From positions 1 to 64,000 of the forward strand of contig NZ_JABBPG010000005.1 of the NCBI RefSeq assembly GCF_013140855.1: a stretch of DNA of 64,000 nucleotides, read 5' to 3'. The first letter of the stretch is position 1. The number at the start of each line of letters is the position of its first letter. The DNA comes from Pseudoalteromonas caenipelagi (GTDB lineage Bacteria > Pseudomonadota > Gammaproteobacteria > Enterobacterales > Alteromonadaceae). The position numbers and the translations under genes are program-made. Positions 35,217 to 43,224 of the stretch are shown here, piece by piece. Below the pieces are notes generated by a model. The model saw only the letters and a list, made by a program, of their open reading frames with translations, ran no database searches and was not told the DNA's origin.

Positions 35217-37469
35217 ATGATAAAAATAACTAGACGGATTGCTTTGCTCGTAAGCCTATGTGCGTTTACACACCATGCGCTTGCTATTGAGGCTTCTGCC
35301 AAAAATACTAACAACAATGAAAATCTGGACGATAAACTCGCCCAACTAATAGCACAACATGAACTTACCGGAGACCTCACAACAGGAGCGAATATCCCTT
35401 CTGTAGATGACCCTGAAGTAAAACTGGGCAAATTACTCTTTTTTACTAAAGCGCTCAGTGGTAACAAAGATGTAGCATGTGCTAGCTGTCATCACCCGTA
35501 TTTAGGCGGTGGTGATGGGCTTGCTTTGCCTGTCGGTACACTGGCAAAAGATGCCAATGTCATCGGCCCTGGTAGAGAAACCATCACGGGGCAGTTTTAT
35601 GTACCACGCAACTCCCCCACAATTTTTAATGCGTGGACCGAAAAACGTAGCTTGTTTCGAGATGCCAGAGTGGAGTTTTTGGACTGGCTAGCGCCGGAGA
35701 AAGGGATCAGTACCCCTGACGTGCCCTATGGCGAAGCCGACCCAAATGCAGGCACCAGTCTATTAGCCGCTCAGTCTCGCTTTCCGGTGATCACCCAAGG
35801 CGAAATGCGGGGTTTTGACTTTATGCCAGAGCAATCAAACGAGGCCGTTCGAGCACACCTTGCAGCACGTATTGGTGATTATGGCAGCGCACAAGGTGAA
35901 TTATTTAAAAATAACTGGCGCCCACTTTTTGAAGACGTATACGGCAATAATGACGCTGAAGAAGTTGTTACTTACAGCAATATTATGAAAGCTATTGCCG
36001 CTTACCAAAAGTCAATGAACTTTACCAATAACCCATGGTTTAAATATGTCAGAGGTGATAAATCAGCAATTACTGAGTCGCAAAAACGCGGTGCGTATTT
36101 GTATTTATTTTTACCCCCCCCACCTTCAGATGGTGGCACGCCACCAGACTTTATCCCCACTCAATGTGTAGGTTGCCATAACACCGATAGCTTTACGCAA
36201 ACTAAGGTATCTAACTATCACCGTCTGGCCTTTCCACAAATAGGTCCAGGTACTGGGGCTGGCGACACTAAAACCAATGACCTTGGCCGCATGCACCGTA
36301 ACGACAGTGAAGCGGATATTTTTAGCTTCCGTTCGGGTACGCTGTTGAACATAGAGGTAACCGCCCCTTATGGACACGCAGGTAATTACGACACCCTTGA
36401 ACAAGTGATGGATCACTACAATGATTATCGTGCAACCTTGCGTGATTACTTTGATAACAAACGCTGGTGCGAACAGGCGCAATTTAAAGAAAGAGCAGAT
36501 TGCCAAGCATTATTTAGTGACGCGGAAATTAACACCGAAGAATCGGCAAAAATAATAGATGATGAAATTGCCGACGGTGCCCCTGTACTGGTTCCTTTAG
36601 AACTTGATCAACAATCGCTTGCAGATTTGGTTAATTTTATGAAGGCACTTACCGACCCTTGCGTAAAAGACGCCACGTGTTTGCAAGCTTGGTTACCACA
36701 ACCTGAAGAAGGTGACCCTGATGGGCTGCAATTAAGAGCAATCAACGATCTTGGCGTACCACTGTACTTACCCGCTAATTGTAAAGAGGGTGATACTGCA
36801 AGCTCTGGCGATAAACTCAAACTCGATCAAGGCGCTTGCATCAGTGGAAGAATGCAGCACTTCAAGGTGCGAGTAGAAAAAGACAATAGCATTTTGTATT
36901 TCAGTACGCGTGATGCACAAGCCACTACCCGATTACTTTATAACAGAGATCATTGGGCCGACCCCATCAATGCAACAGTACGCTCAAGAACCGTGAAAAA
37001 TGAGCAAGTTCTTAGTGTTACGGTTAACAAAGGCACACACTATGTCAGCGTGGTTGACGTTAAACCCTATCAGGGGATGATGGTTGCAGCGAGTTTTGAA
37101 AGTGCGCAACGAGAAGGCACCGAGCAGCCCAAACCTATCGCTAACCAGTGTTTGTACGCCCCAAGTGTACAATATGGTCAGTTATTTGATGAACAGCCTG
37201 TATGTGTTGGCTCTGGTGAGGCTAACTTTTATATCAAAATCAGTGAGCCCAATAGCCAAATTGAGATCCGTACCCAGCACGGCATTGGCAATAGTGACGT
37301 ATTCACAGGCCAGTTTTGGCCTACGCGGCACTTTCATGAATTTGCTTCACAACAAGATGGCAACAACGAATATCTTCGCTTAGATGGTCTAGCGCCGGGT
37401 TGGTACTTTATCAGTGTACTAGGTGATGGCAGTAATCAAGGCACAACCATAGAGGTGGATATTAAATAA
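35217..37469 (+). CDS. Di-heme cytochrome c peroxidase/MauG-family protein with long C-terminal extension
   Basis: 750 residues with a signal peptide (to about 23). Two c-type heme sites: CASCH near 87-91 and CVGCH near 316-320. The flanking motifs of the CCP/MauG family are present (NSPTIFNA, FFDGRA-type region replaced by SLFRDARVEF, TAPYGHAGNYDTLEQVMDHYN). Family members are usually 320-470 residues; here about 280 residues follow. These include two beta-rich segments (VEKDNSILYFSTRD... and EANFYIKISEPNSQIEIRT... GLAPGWYFISVLG) that resemble pre-peptidase C-terminal (PPC) domains. Probably a periplasmic or exported redox enzyme, with peroxide or a protein side chain as substrate. SD AAAGGA seven bases upstream. 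Confidence 0.88.
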   Translation: MIKITRRIALLVSLCAFTHHALAIEASAKNTNNNENLDDKLAQLIAQHELTGDLTTGANIPSVDDPEVKLGKLLFFTKALSGNKDVACASCHHPYLGGGDGLALPVGTLAKDANVIGPGRETITGQFYVPRNSPTIFNAWTEKRSLFRDARVEFLDWLAPEKGISTPDVPYGEADPNAGTSLLAAQSRFPVITQGEMRGFDFMPEQSNEAVRAHLAARIGDYGSAQGELFKNNWRPLFEDVYGNNDAEEVVTYSNIMKAIAAYQKSMNFTNNPWFKYVRGDKSAITESQKRGAYLYLFLPPPPSDGGTPPDFIPTQCVGCHNTDSFTQTKVSNYHRLAFPQIGPGTGAGDTKTNDLGRMHRNDSEADIFSFRSGTLLNIEVTAPYGHAGNYDTLEQVMDHYNDYRATLRDYFDNKRWCEQAQFKERADCQALFSDAEINTEESAKIIDDEIADGAPVLVPLELDQQSLADLVNFMKALTDPCVKDATCLQAWLPQPEEGDPDGLQLRAINDLGVPLYLPANCKEGDTASSGDKLKLDQGACISGRMQHFKVRVEKDNSILYFSTRDAQATTRLLYNRDHWADPINATVRSRTVKNEQVLSVTVNKGTHYVSVVDVKPYQGMMVAASFESAQREGTEQPKPIANQCLYAPSVQYGQLFDEQPVCVGSGEANFYIKISEPNSQIEIRTQHGIGNSDVFTGQFWPTRHFHEFASQQDGNNEYLRLDGLAPGWYFISVLGDGSNQGTTIEVDIK

Positions 37470-37504
37470 TCGCTAAAAGTGGTTATAACTTAGCACCTTA
37501 AAAA

Positions 37505-37567
37505 CTAGGTTATCAATTCTCTGCATGGCGAGCCTAGGCTATCATGCAGAGCATATTTATAACCTAG
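37505..37567. repeat. Nested inverted repeat between the peroxidase and RidA genes
   Basis: Outer arms CTAGGTTAT (37505-37513) and ATAACCTAG (37559-37567); inner arms CTCTGCATG (37519-37527) and CATGCAGAG (37543-37551); and an AGCCTAGGCT palindrome in the middle. No T-tract follows, so it may be a processing or regulatory hairpin rather than a plain terminator. Confidence 0.7.
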
Positions 37568-37598
37568 CGTTTGCTATACGCTTTTTGAGGATAATTTT

Positions 37599-37955
37599 AT
37601 GACTATTACGCGCCAACACACTAATCAACGGATGAGCCGCATTGTCACGCACAACAATACGGTATATCTGTGCGGGCAAGTATGCAGTGATGCTACACAA
37701 GGGATCACTGAACAAACTCAAACTATGCTTGCTAAAGTAGACGACTTGCTTGCTCAGGCAAATAGCGACAAATACCATTTACTTAGCGCCACAGTGTATA
37801 TTAGCGACATGCAATATTTTGCACAAATGAACGAAGTTTGGGATGTGTGGGTACCGCAAGGCCATGCCCCAGCTCGCGCTTGTGTGCAAGCTGCTATGGC
37901 ACGCCCAGAGTTACTCGTTGAAGTGTCAGTGATTGCAGCAGTAAAGAGCAGCTAA
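37599..37955 (+). CDS. RidA-family enamine/imine deaminase
   Basis: 118 residues, the full length of the YjgF/YER057c/UK114 family. Motifs include [20 protein letters not shown] and, near the C-terminus, the signature [27 protein letters not shown] with the conserved Arg of the active site. RidA proteins hydrolyse reactive enamines and imines formed by PLP enzymes. This is a RidA-subfamily paralogue (the usual GQ strand and ARAC motif are present) rather than certain RidA itself. GAGGA eight bases upstream. It stands alone between the peroxidase and a GNAT gene. Confidence 0.88.
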   Translation: MTITRQHTNQRMSRIVTHNNTVYLCGQVCSDATQGITEQTQTMLAKVDDLLAQANSDKYHLLSATVYISDMQYFAQMNEVWDVWVPQGHAPARACVQAAMARPELLVEVSVIAAVKSS

Positions 37956-37985
37956 TATACAAGTGCTGAAACGGTCACCTTTCAA

Positions 37986-38034
37986 GGTGGCCTCTCCGTG
38001 GTGGCCTCTCCGTGGTGGCCTCTCCATGGTGGCC
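37986..38034 (+). repeat. 14-base tandem repeat, 3.5 copies
   Basis: The unit GGTGGCCTCTCCGT occurs at 37986-37999 and 38000-38013, with one change at 38014-38027, then a partial copy GGTGGCC. It is a GC-rich tandem array in otherwise AT-rich DNA. Confidence 0.95.
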
Positions 38035-38142
38035 CACCCTATTTCCTCTTTGCACAAATCACACTTATCGCAAATATTGGCCAGTCCCCTTTTGATTGGT
38101 TAAATGTAATAAGCAGATTAACCAGCTCAGAGTACCTATCAC

Positions 38143-38661
38143 ATGATCATCAGAGCCGCTTCTTTAGAAGACCTGCCAAATATATCGCAATTGCATGCAG
38201 AGAGTTGGCAAGAAAATTACCAAGATGCCCTATCAAGCGAGTATTTAGCCAACCAAGTGTTTGTAGAAAGAGCCGCTCTTTGGCAAGGTCGGCTTAATTC
38301 GCCCTTAGCCAACCAACTGGTGTTAGTGGCTGAAATAGAAGGAACGTTTTGTGGTTTTATTTGCGTATTTGGGGCGCACCATGACAACTACGGCACCCTC
38401 ATCGATAACTTACATGTAAAATCTGCGGCAAAAGGACAAGGCATTGGTTCCAAACTATTAGCCGCGGCATTTAATTGGGCGCACCAACACTACCCACAAC
38501 ACAATATTTACTTAGAAGTGCTAGCCTGTAATCCAAAAGCAATCGCGTTTTATCAGTTCAAAGGCGGTCAAAATATTGCCTCAGGCTATTGGCATACCCC
38601 TTGTGGCAACCAAGTAGAAGAGTATGTGTATAGCTGGCCCATTGAGAGCATCACTGCTTAG
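38143..38661 (+). CDS. GNAT-family N-acetyltransferase
   Basis: 172-residue GNAT-fold protein. IIRAASLEDLPNISQLHAESW is the usual N-terminal strand and helix. VAEIEGTFCGFICVFG is strand 4. Acetyl-CoA binding motif A is visible as LHVKSAAKGQGIGSKLL (Q/RxxGxG/A near 100-106). The C-terminal part LEVLACNPKAIAFYQFKGG is motif B. It transfers an acetyl group from acetyl-CoA to an unknown amine. An overlapping frame upstream (37998-38297) is a shadow. Confidence 0.9.
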   Translation: MIIRAASLEDLPNISQLHAESWQENYQDALSSEYLANQVFVERAALWQGRLNSPLANQLVLVAEIEGTFCGFICVFGAHHDNYGTLIDNLHVKSAAKGQGIGSKLLAAAFNWAHQHYPQHNIYLEVLACNPKAIAFYQFKGGQNIASGYWHTPCGNQVEEYVYSWPIESITA

Positions 38662-38969
38662 TTAATTCAAGACCTGGACCCTTTACTTGCTTAAACCTTA
38701 GCCGTTTATTATGTTTAAACACGTGATATTTTTAAAAATAGAAGCTTAACAGGTCGTTTTTTTATTCCCGACACCCCATTCTAATAAAGTACGTAAGTTT
38801 ATTTTAAGTTTAATAAAGTACAGTGCTAGCTAACATGGCGATTAAAAATAACTCATTTTATGTTTTAGATCATTACCACAAAGATAATTGTCCACTAGGC
38901 TGATTAAGCAGATTGATTACACATAATGTGAGCATTCATCTGAATACGTTTCTTAACAAAAGAGGCATT
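38662..38969. other. Intergenic region without a recognised gene
   Basis: AT-rich; TAATAAAGTAC occurs twice (about 38781 and 38812). I see no reliable hairpin with T-tract and no coding signal. It presumably contains the promoter of the cytochrome b561 gene. Confidence 0.4.
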
Positions 38970-39521
38970 ATGAATTTTAAAAACACATCAACTCATTACA
39001 ATACGATCTCTATTGCCTTGCACTGGCTTATGTTTATTTTAATTGTCGCTGTTTTCGGCAGTATTGAGCTAAGAGAATTATTTGATAAAGGTACAGACAC
39101 CCGTGAAGCCTTTAAAATGTGGCATTTTATGCTGGGTTTATCTGTTTTAGCTTTAGTAAGTGTGAGGTTAGTTGCGCGTGTTGTAGGTGGCTCGATACCT
39201 GCGATACAGCCTGAACCTGCAAAATGGCAAAATACATTAGCTAAACTTGTCCAGCTTGCACTGTATGTTTTTATGTTTGCTATGCCAATAGCTGGTTGGC
39301 TGATATTGAGTATGGCAGGTAAACCAGTGCCATTTTTTGGCTTGGAGCTTCCTCCATTGACAAGTGAAAATAAAGAGCTTGCTAAAACCATTGAGGAAAT
39401 ACATGAAACAGCGGGTGAAGTTGGTTATTACTTAATTGGATTACACGCTGCGGCTGCCTTATTTCACCATTACATATTGGCTGATAACACCTTTAAACGT
39501 ATGTTGTTTTCTAAAAAGTAA
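38970..39521 (+). CDS. Cytochrome b561 family membrane protein
   Basis: 183 residues with four transmembrane helices. Conserved histidines for two b hemes are visible: ALHWLMF in TM1, MWHFMLG in TM2, and GLHAAAALFHHYIL in TM4. This fits the short bacterial cytochrome b561 (CybB-like) family, which can transfer electrons across the inner membrane, for some members from ubiquinol to superoxide. The reading frame goes back to 38913, but the ATG at 38970 has GAGG five bases upstream and begins at the domain. Confidence 0.9.
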   Translation: MNFKNTSTHYNTISIALHWLMFILIVAVFGSIELRELFDKGTDTREAFKMWHFMLGLSVLALVSVRLVARVVGGSIPAIQPEPAKWQNTLAKLVQLALYVFMFAMPIAGWLILSMAGKPVPFFGLELPPLTSENKELAKTIEEIHETAGEVGYYLIGLHAAAALFHHYILADNTFKRMLFSKK

Positions 39522-39775
39522 CCATATTACAAAGGTCTAAGTAGCGTATTTTGACGTCACATATGACGATGCATCAAGGTCCACTTATATACAAGATGTT
39601 GGATGGCGCTACTTAGCATCTTATTCAATCAACTCGAATACAAAAGCAGATAGGGTAGGGAAAGCTCTGCTCAAGAGACACACATACCACTATTCGGTCC
39701 ACTCAATACCTCAAAATACACGCTTACAGTTCTAGTTAAAAACTTATTCATTTATAAGTAGCCACTTTACAGTCG

Positions 39776-40288
39776 CTACCTTCTTGCTTCTCGCTCTAGC
39801 CGCTCGGTTTCTTCTTCTATCATATGAAACATTTGCGCCTTAATGTGCGCTTCTTGTCCTTTGAGCTCTCCCAGCTGTTTTTCTAGCGCGTCTATTTGCT
39901 CTTGCTCGCTATTACTTTGATATTCACGCGCCCCGATATGCTGATTTGTCTGAGTGTTGGTATCGATTGTGTCGACTGAGCTTTGAGAATCGATCCGTAA
40001 CACCCGTTGCAAAGGAGCGCTTTTCAGCTTATTGATTTGCTCTCTTAGTTGCTCAATTCGCTCTTTAAGCAACGCCAATGCTTCTTCAAAATTTTCATAC
40101 TGCTCTTTAAACTGTGGGTTACCCTCTTTATAGCCCTGGGCAATATCATCGAAGTGTTCACTAAGCATTACGTTTTTTGTTTGCTCTGACTCGCTCACAT
40201 CAATATTATTTTTAAGTGCTGAGGGGTCGTTTTGCTGAGCTTTATTGGCAGCTTTAGCGACAACAGCTGAGTGCGTGACTATCTTCAT
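39776..40288 (-). CDS. Coiled-coil protein of unknown function
   Basis: 170 residues without signal peptide or membrane segment. Strongly charged, with predicted coiled coils at about 65-90 (FEEALALLKERIEQLREQIN) and 130-168 (heptads of EQEQIDALEKQLGELK, ending in an Arg/Glu-rich helix). The N-terminus is polar. I do not recognise the family. AAGGAT lies six bases upstream of the ATG at 40288. It is divergent from the binding-protein gene. Confidence 0.7.
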   Translation of the reverse strand: MKIVTHSAVVAKAANKAQQNDPSALKNNIDVSESEQTKNVMLSEHFDDIAQGYKEGNPQFKEQYENFEEALALLKERIEQLREQINKLKSAPLQRVLRIDSQSSVDTIDTNTQTNQHIGAREYQSNSEQEQIDALEKQLGELKGQEAHIKAQMFHMIEEETERLEREARR

Positions 40289-40423
40289 ATTCTATCCTTA
40301 GAAGCCTATATTTGCTGATTAATTAACGGCCAAATGAACGCTAACTTTAATAATATTGCGCCGTAAATTAATCGCTCTGCGCACAAACCGCCTATACTCA
40401 AAGTTATCTTTGTTATCACTGAA

Positions 40424-41161
40424 TTGAGCATATTGAAACGATTGTATTACTTGGCATTAGCTTGGTTATCGTTGCTGTTTATAAATATTCCGCAAGCATA
40501 CAGTCAAAATGTACCGCTTACGCCCATTACGTTATCAACGACGAACGACCCAAGAACCCCCTTGTATCAACAAGCAACGCAAGTATTGAATGTTGCTTTA
40601 GCTGAACTGGGCTATGAGCTTACTGTGGTAACGCTCCCCAATAAGCGCAGTTTAAGTTGGGCAAATCTCGGCAAAGTAGACGGCGAGTTATTTCGCGTGA
40701 GCGATCTTGATTTAGCGTCTCGACCAAACTTAGAGCAAGTTGAACAGGCAATTGCTGTGGTTGACCAATCCGTAGTAGGAAAAGATCATATTGTGGTGGA
40801 TGGCTGGCCTAGCATGAAAGACTATACCATTGCTTATGAACGTGGTACTGCATTTTTAGACAAAAATCAGGCACGATTTAAAGGCGTTATTTTGGTCAAT
40901 GATTTTCATCAAGCTATTGAACTTATTAGTATGGGGCGTGCCGATATAACAATTACCAGTCGTGCTACCGCAGCACGATTACTCAGTGTCTCACCGATTA
41001 TGTTTGCCGATGTAAAAATACACACGCCACCGCTGGTTGAAATCAAACTACATACTTATATCAACAAACAGCTCCATCCTAACCTTGCCAAGCGGCTCTC
41101 TCATTTACTATTTAAAATGAAACAAAACGGCCGCTTTGAGCAATTAAGTCAAATCGAATGA
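40424..41161 (+). CDS. Periplasmic substrate-binding protein (SBP_bac_3-like)
   Basis: 245 residues with a signal peptide (hydrophobic, ending near AYSQ, residue 28). The mature part resembles the extracellular solute-binding protein family 3: PITLSTTNDPRTPLYQQATQ then a Lys/Arg-containing strand, a hinge region YTIAYERGTAFLDK, and ADITITSRATAARLL. No transporter genes are beside it; such orphan proteins in Alteromonadales may be sensors or unlinked transport components. The only initiation codons near the frame start are TTG (40424, or 40433); this start is uncertain. Confidence 0.78.
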   Translation: MSILKRLYYLALAWLSLLFINIPQAYSQNVPLTPITLSTTNDPRTPLYQQATQVLNVALAELGYELTVVTLPNKRSLSWANLGKVDGELFRVSDLDLASRPNLEQVEQAIAVVDQSVVGKDHIVVDGWPSMKDYTIAYERGTAFLDKNQARFKGVILVNDFHQAIELISMGRADITITSRATAARLLSVSPIMFADVKIHTPPLVEIKLHTYINKQLHPNLAKRLSHLLFKMKQNGRFEQLSQIE

Positions 41162-41162
41162 A

Positions 41163-41849
41163 TTAGGTATTGTTTGCAACGCGATTTTTCACTTTCGTCA
41201 CAATGCCGTTCACGCGTAGCAACCAATACAGCATGATCAATAAAATAATGACATCAGCATACTCAACCAGCACAAAGCTTCCTATGGCATCGGGCGCACT
41301 TTTTAAACCTTGCCCAACAAACGACCCCACAGCAATAAACAGTGCAAAACACATACGCCAAACATGGCGTGTTAAGCGCACTGTAGAAGTTAACGTTTGA
41401 ACAAGCATATAACGAATATCTAACAGCGCGCTGATGATAGGCAGTACCCCAAACATAATATAAGGCTCTAGCGTAACGCCTTGGTAAAAACCACTTTGTG
41501 ATTGAGCTGCCCAATAGCCGCACAACAAACTATAAAGCCCTATCATAAAAGCGCTTATACAAAGGCCTAAATTTAGGTAACTTCGCCTTCTATCAGAGAA
41601 TTTAAATACCCCCACACCTGAGACCACTAAGTAGATGGTAAAAAACCCAGCAATCGCCGTGATTATCATGGGCATCTTGTAAGCAATAACAATACCCGGT
41701 ATCGCCATCAACACCATGGTAATAACAAACCAATTTCCAGCTTGAATATGACGAGCTTTCCCTTTGGATGTAAATAACGCAATATACCCTGCAATAACGG
41801 CAATAGCGCCAAACAAGATATGAGAATATAAAATGGCCGACTGCACCAT
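41163..41849 (-). CDS. Multipass membrane protein, DUF2306-like
   Basis: 228 residues with about seven transmembrane helices. The first helix contains HILFGAIAVIAGYIAL, with a small-residue-rich pattern followed by SKGKARHIQAGNW, typical of DUF2306-like membrane proteins. Function unknown. AGGAG six bases upstream supports the start. Its stop lies one base from the convergent binding-protein stop, so the two genes are nearly abutting at their 3' ends. Confidence 0.78.
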   Translation of the reverse strand: MVQSAILYSHILFGAIAVIAGYIALFTSKGKARHIQAGNWFVITMVLMAIPGIVIAYKMPMIITAIAGFFTIYLVVSGVGVFKFSDRRRSYLNLGLCISAFMIGLYSLLCGYWAAQSQSGFYQGVTLEPYIMFGVLPIISALLDIRYMLVQTLTSTVRLTRHVWRMCFALFIAVGSFVGQGLKSAPDAIGSFVLVEYADVIILLIMLYWLLRVNGIVTKVKNRVANNT

Positions 41850-41986
41850 AGCTGCTCCTAAATAGCTAAAAGTTCAATTTAGAACCATACTAGGCTTGTA
41901 GCGAGTAAAATTCGTCCTAGCCACATAGCGAGGACAAAAAATCATAAAAAAAATAAATAAAAGCATTAATTACAAAAAGTTAAAAA

Positions 41987-43159
41987 ATGACATTCAAAGA
42001 ACCACATGTTTTAGAGATACTTTTTTCTAGCCTATCAATTGGGGTAGGCAGCTTTGCTATGCACTTAATTTTAGACAAGGTTCGACAGCAAGCATTTTAC
42101 TTACCGCTATTATTGCTCATGCTGGGGCTCACCATCATCAGTGCCTCTGGGTTTGTTTTTTTTGCTTTTGAGCAGGGGGTAATTAACTATATTGCCGTTT
42201 TAGCACCTTGCTTTTTACTGTTGGCACCAAGCCTTTGGTTTTACACAAATGGACTAGTTGCTGTCGAGCCTTGGCGATTTAAAAATACAGATATCAAACA
42301 TTATGTGCCTGCATTACTCAGCTTAGTGTTAAGTTTTACGCTGTTGGTGGCACCAAGCTCAACATTGCAGCAGATGTTCTTTGCTGATGAAGTCGAAAAT
42401 ACGGTGCTCACAATAACCATCAGTATCTCCATCATGTTCGTGCTAGCAGTTTGGTTTATACAAACCACCTATTACCTGTTCAAACTTATGAACTTAACTA
42501 AACGCTACCACCAACAGCTGAAAGACGTTTTTTGTGACTTAACCGACAAGAAATATAAGTGGTTAATTTATATTACTGTCGCTATGCTTGCTAACTGGAT
42601 ATGGGGCATTGCATCAATTACATTAGACGAGCAAAATATTGCTATCGTTGAACCACTCTGGGGGCAGGCTTTGTGTCTTATCACTATTTGGGGCTTTGGC
42701 TATTATGGCTTAAAGCAGCAACCAGGGTTCGCCAACACCTATCAGCAAACTGAAAAACGCATTACAAACACAACTAAAACAACAGAGTCTGCGCCCTATC
42801 AGCGCTCGGCCCTCACCCAAGAAAATGCCATTAAAATTGCTGAAAAAATTCACTATGCGCTACAGCACGAACGTATTTACCTAGACGCTAACCTCAACCT
42901 ATTTAAACTGGCAAAGCACTTAAATGAACCAAGCCAATATGTTTCTCAAACACTTAGCCAAGTAATGCAGACGTCATTTTTTGAATGTATAAATAATGCC
43001 CGAGTTGAAGCGGCAAAAGCAATGCTACTGGCAGGCCAAGGCAACGTGCTAGAGATTGCCATGTCGGTGGGCTTTAACGCTCGGTCTTCTTTTTATAAAG
43101 CGTTTAAAAGGGCCACTGGACACACTCCGAGCCAGTTTCAAAAAGCCCATCACTCGTAG
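41987..43159 (+). CDS. Membrane-anchored AraC-family transcriptional regulator
   Basis: 390 residues. The first 240 residues form about seven transmembrane helices (starting at VLEILFSSLSIGVGSF), an unusual input domain for AraC regulators but known in Bacteroidetes and Alteromonadales. The C-terminal AraC DNA-binding domain (about 285-388) has both helix-turn-helices, DANLNLFKLAKHLNEPSQYVSQTL and the signature VGFNARSSFYKAFKRATGHTPSQF. It precedes a TonB-dependent receptor by 65 bases in the same orientation and could regulate it. Inducer unknown. Confidence 0.9.
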   Translation: MTFKEPHVLEILFSSLSIGVGSFAMHLILDKVRQQAFYLPLLLLMLGLTIISASGFVFFAFEQGVINYIAVLAPCFLLLAPSLWFYTNGLVAVEPWRFKNTDIKHYVPALLSLVLSFTLLVAPSSTLQQMFFADEVENTVLTITISISIMFVLAVWFIQTTYYLFKLMNLTKRYHQQLKDVFCDLTDKKYKWLIYITVAMLANWIWGIASITLDEQNIAIVEPLWGQALCLITIWGFGYYGLKQQPGFANTYQQTEKRITNTTKTTESAPYQRSALTQENAIKIAEKIHYALQHERIYLDANLNLFKLAKHLNEPSQYVSQTLSQVMQTSFFECINNARVEAAKAMLLAGQGNVLEIAMSVGFNARSSFYKAFKRATGHTPSQFQKAHHS

Positions 43160-43224
43160 TTCATCACGTAACTTAGATTAGCGCTATACTTAGCGAGTAA
43201 GGCGATAAAAATAGGGATGAAGTC

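Noticed and set aside
37998-38297. Plus-strand frame overlapping the tandem repeat and the GNAT start
   Set aside because: It runs in another frame across the GNAT gene; the GNAT frame has clear acetyl-CoA motifs.
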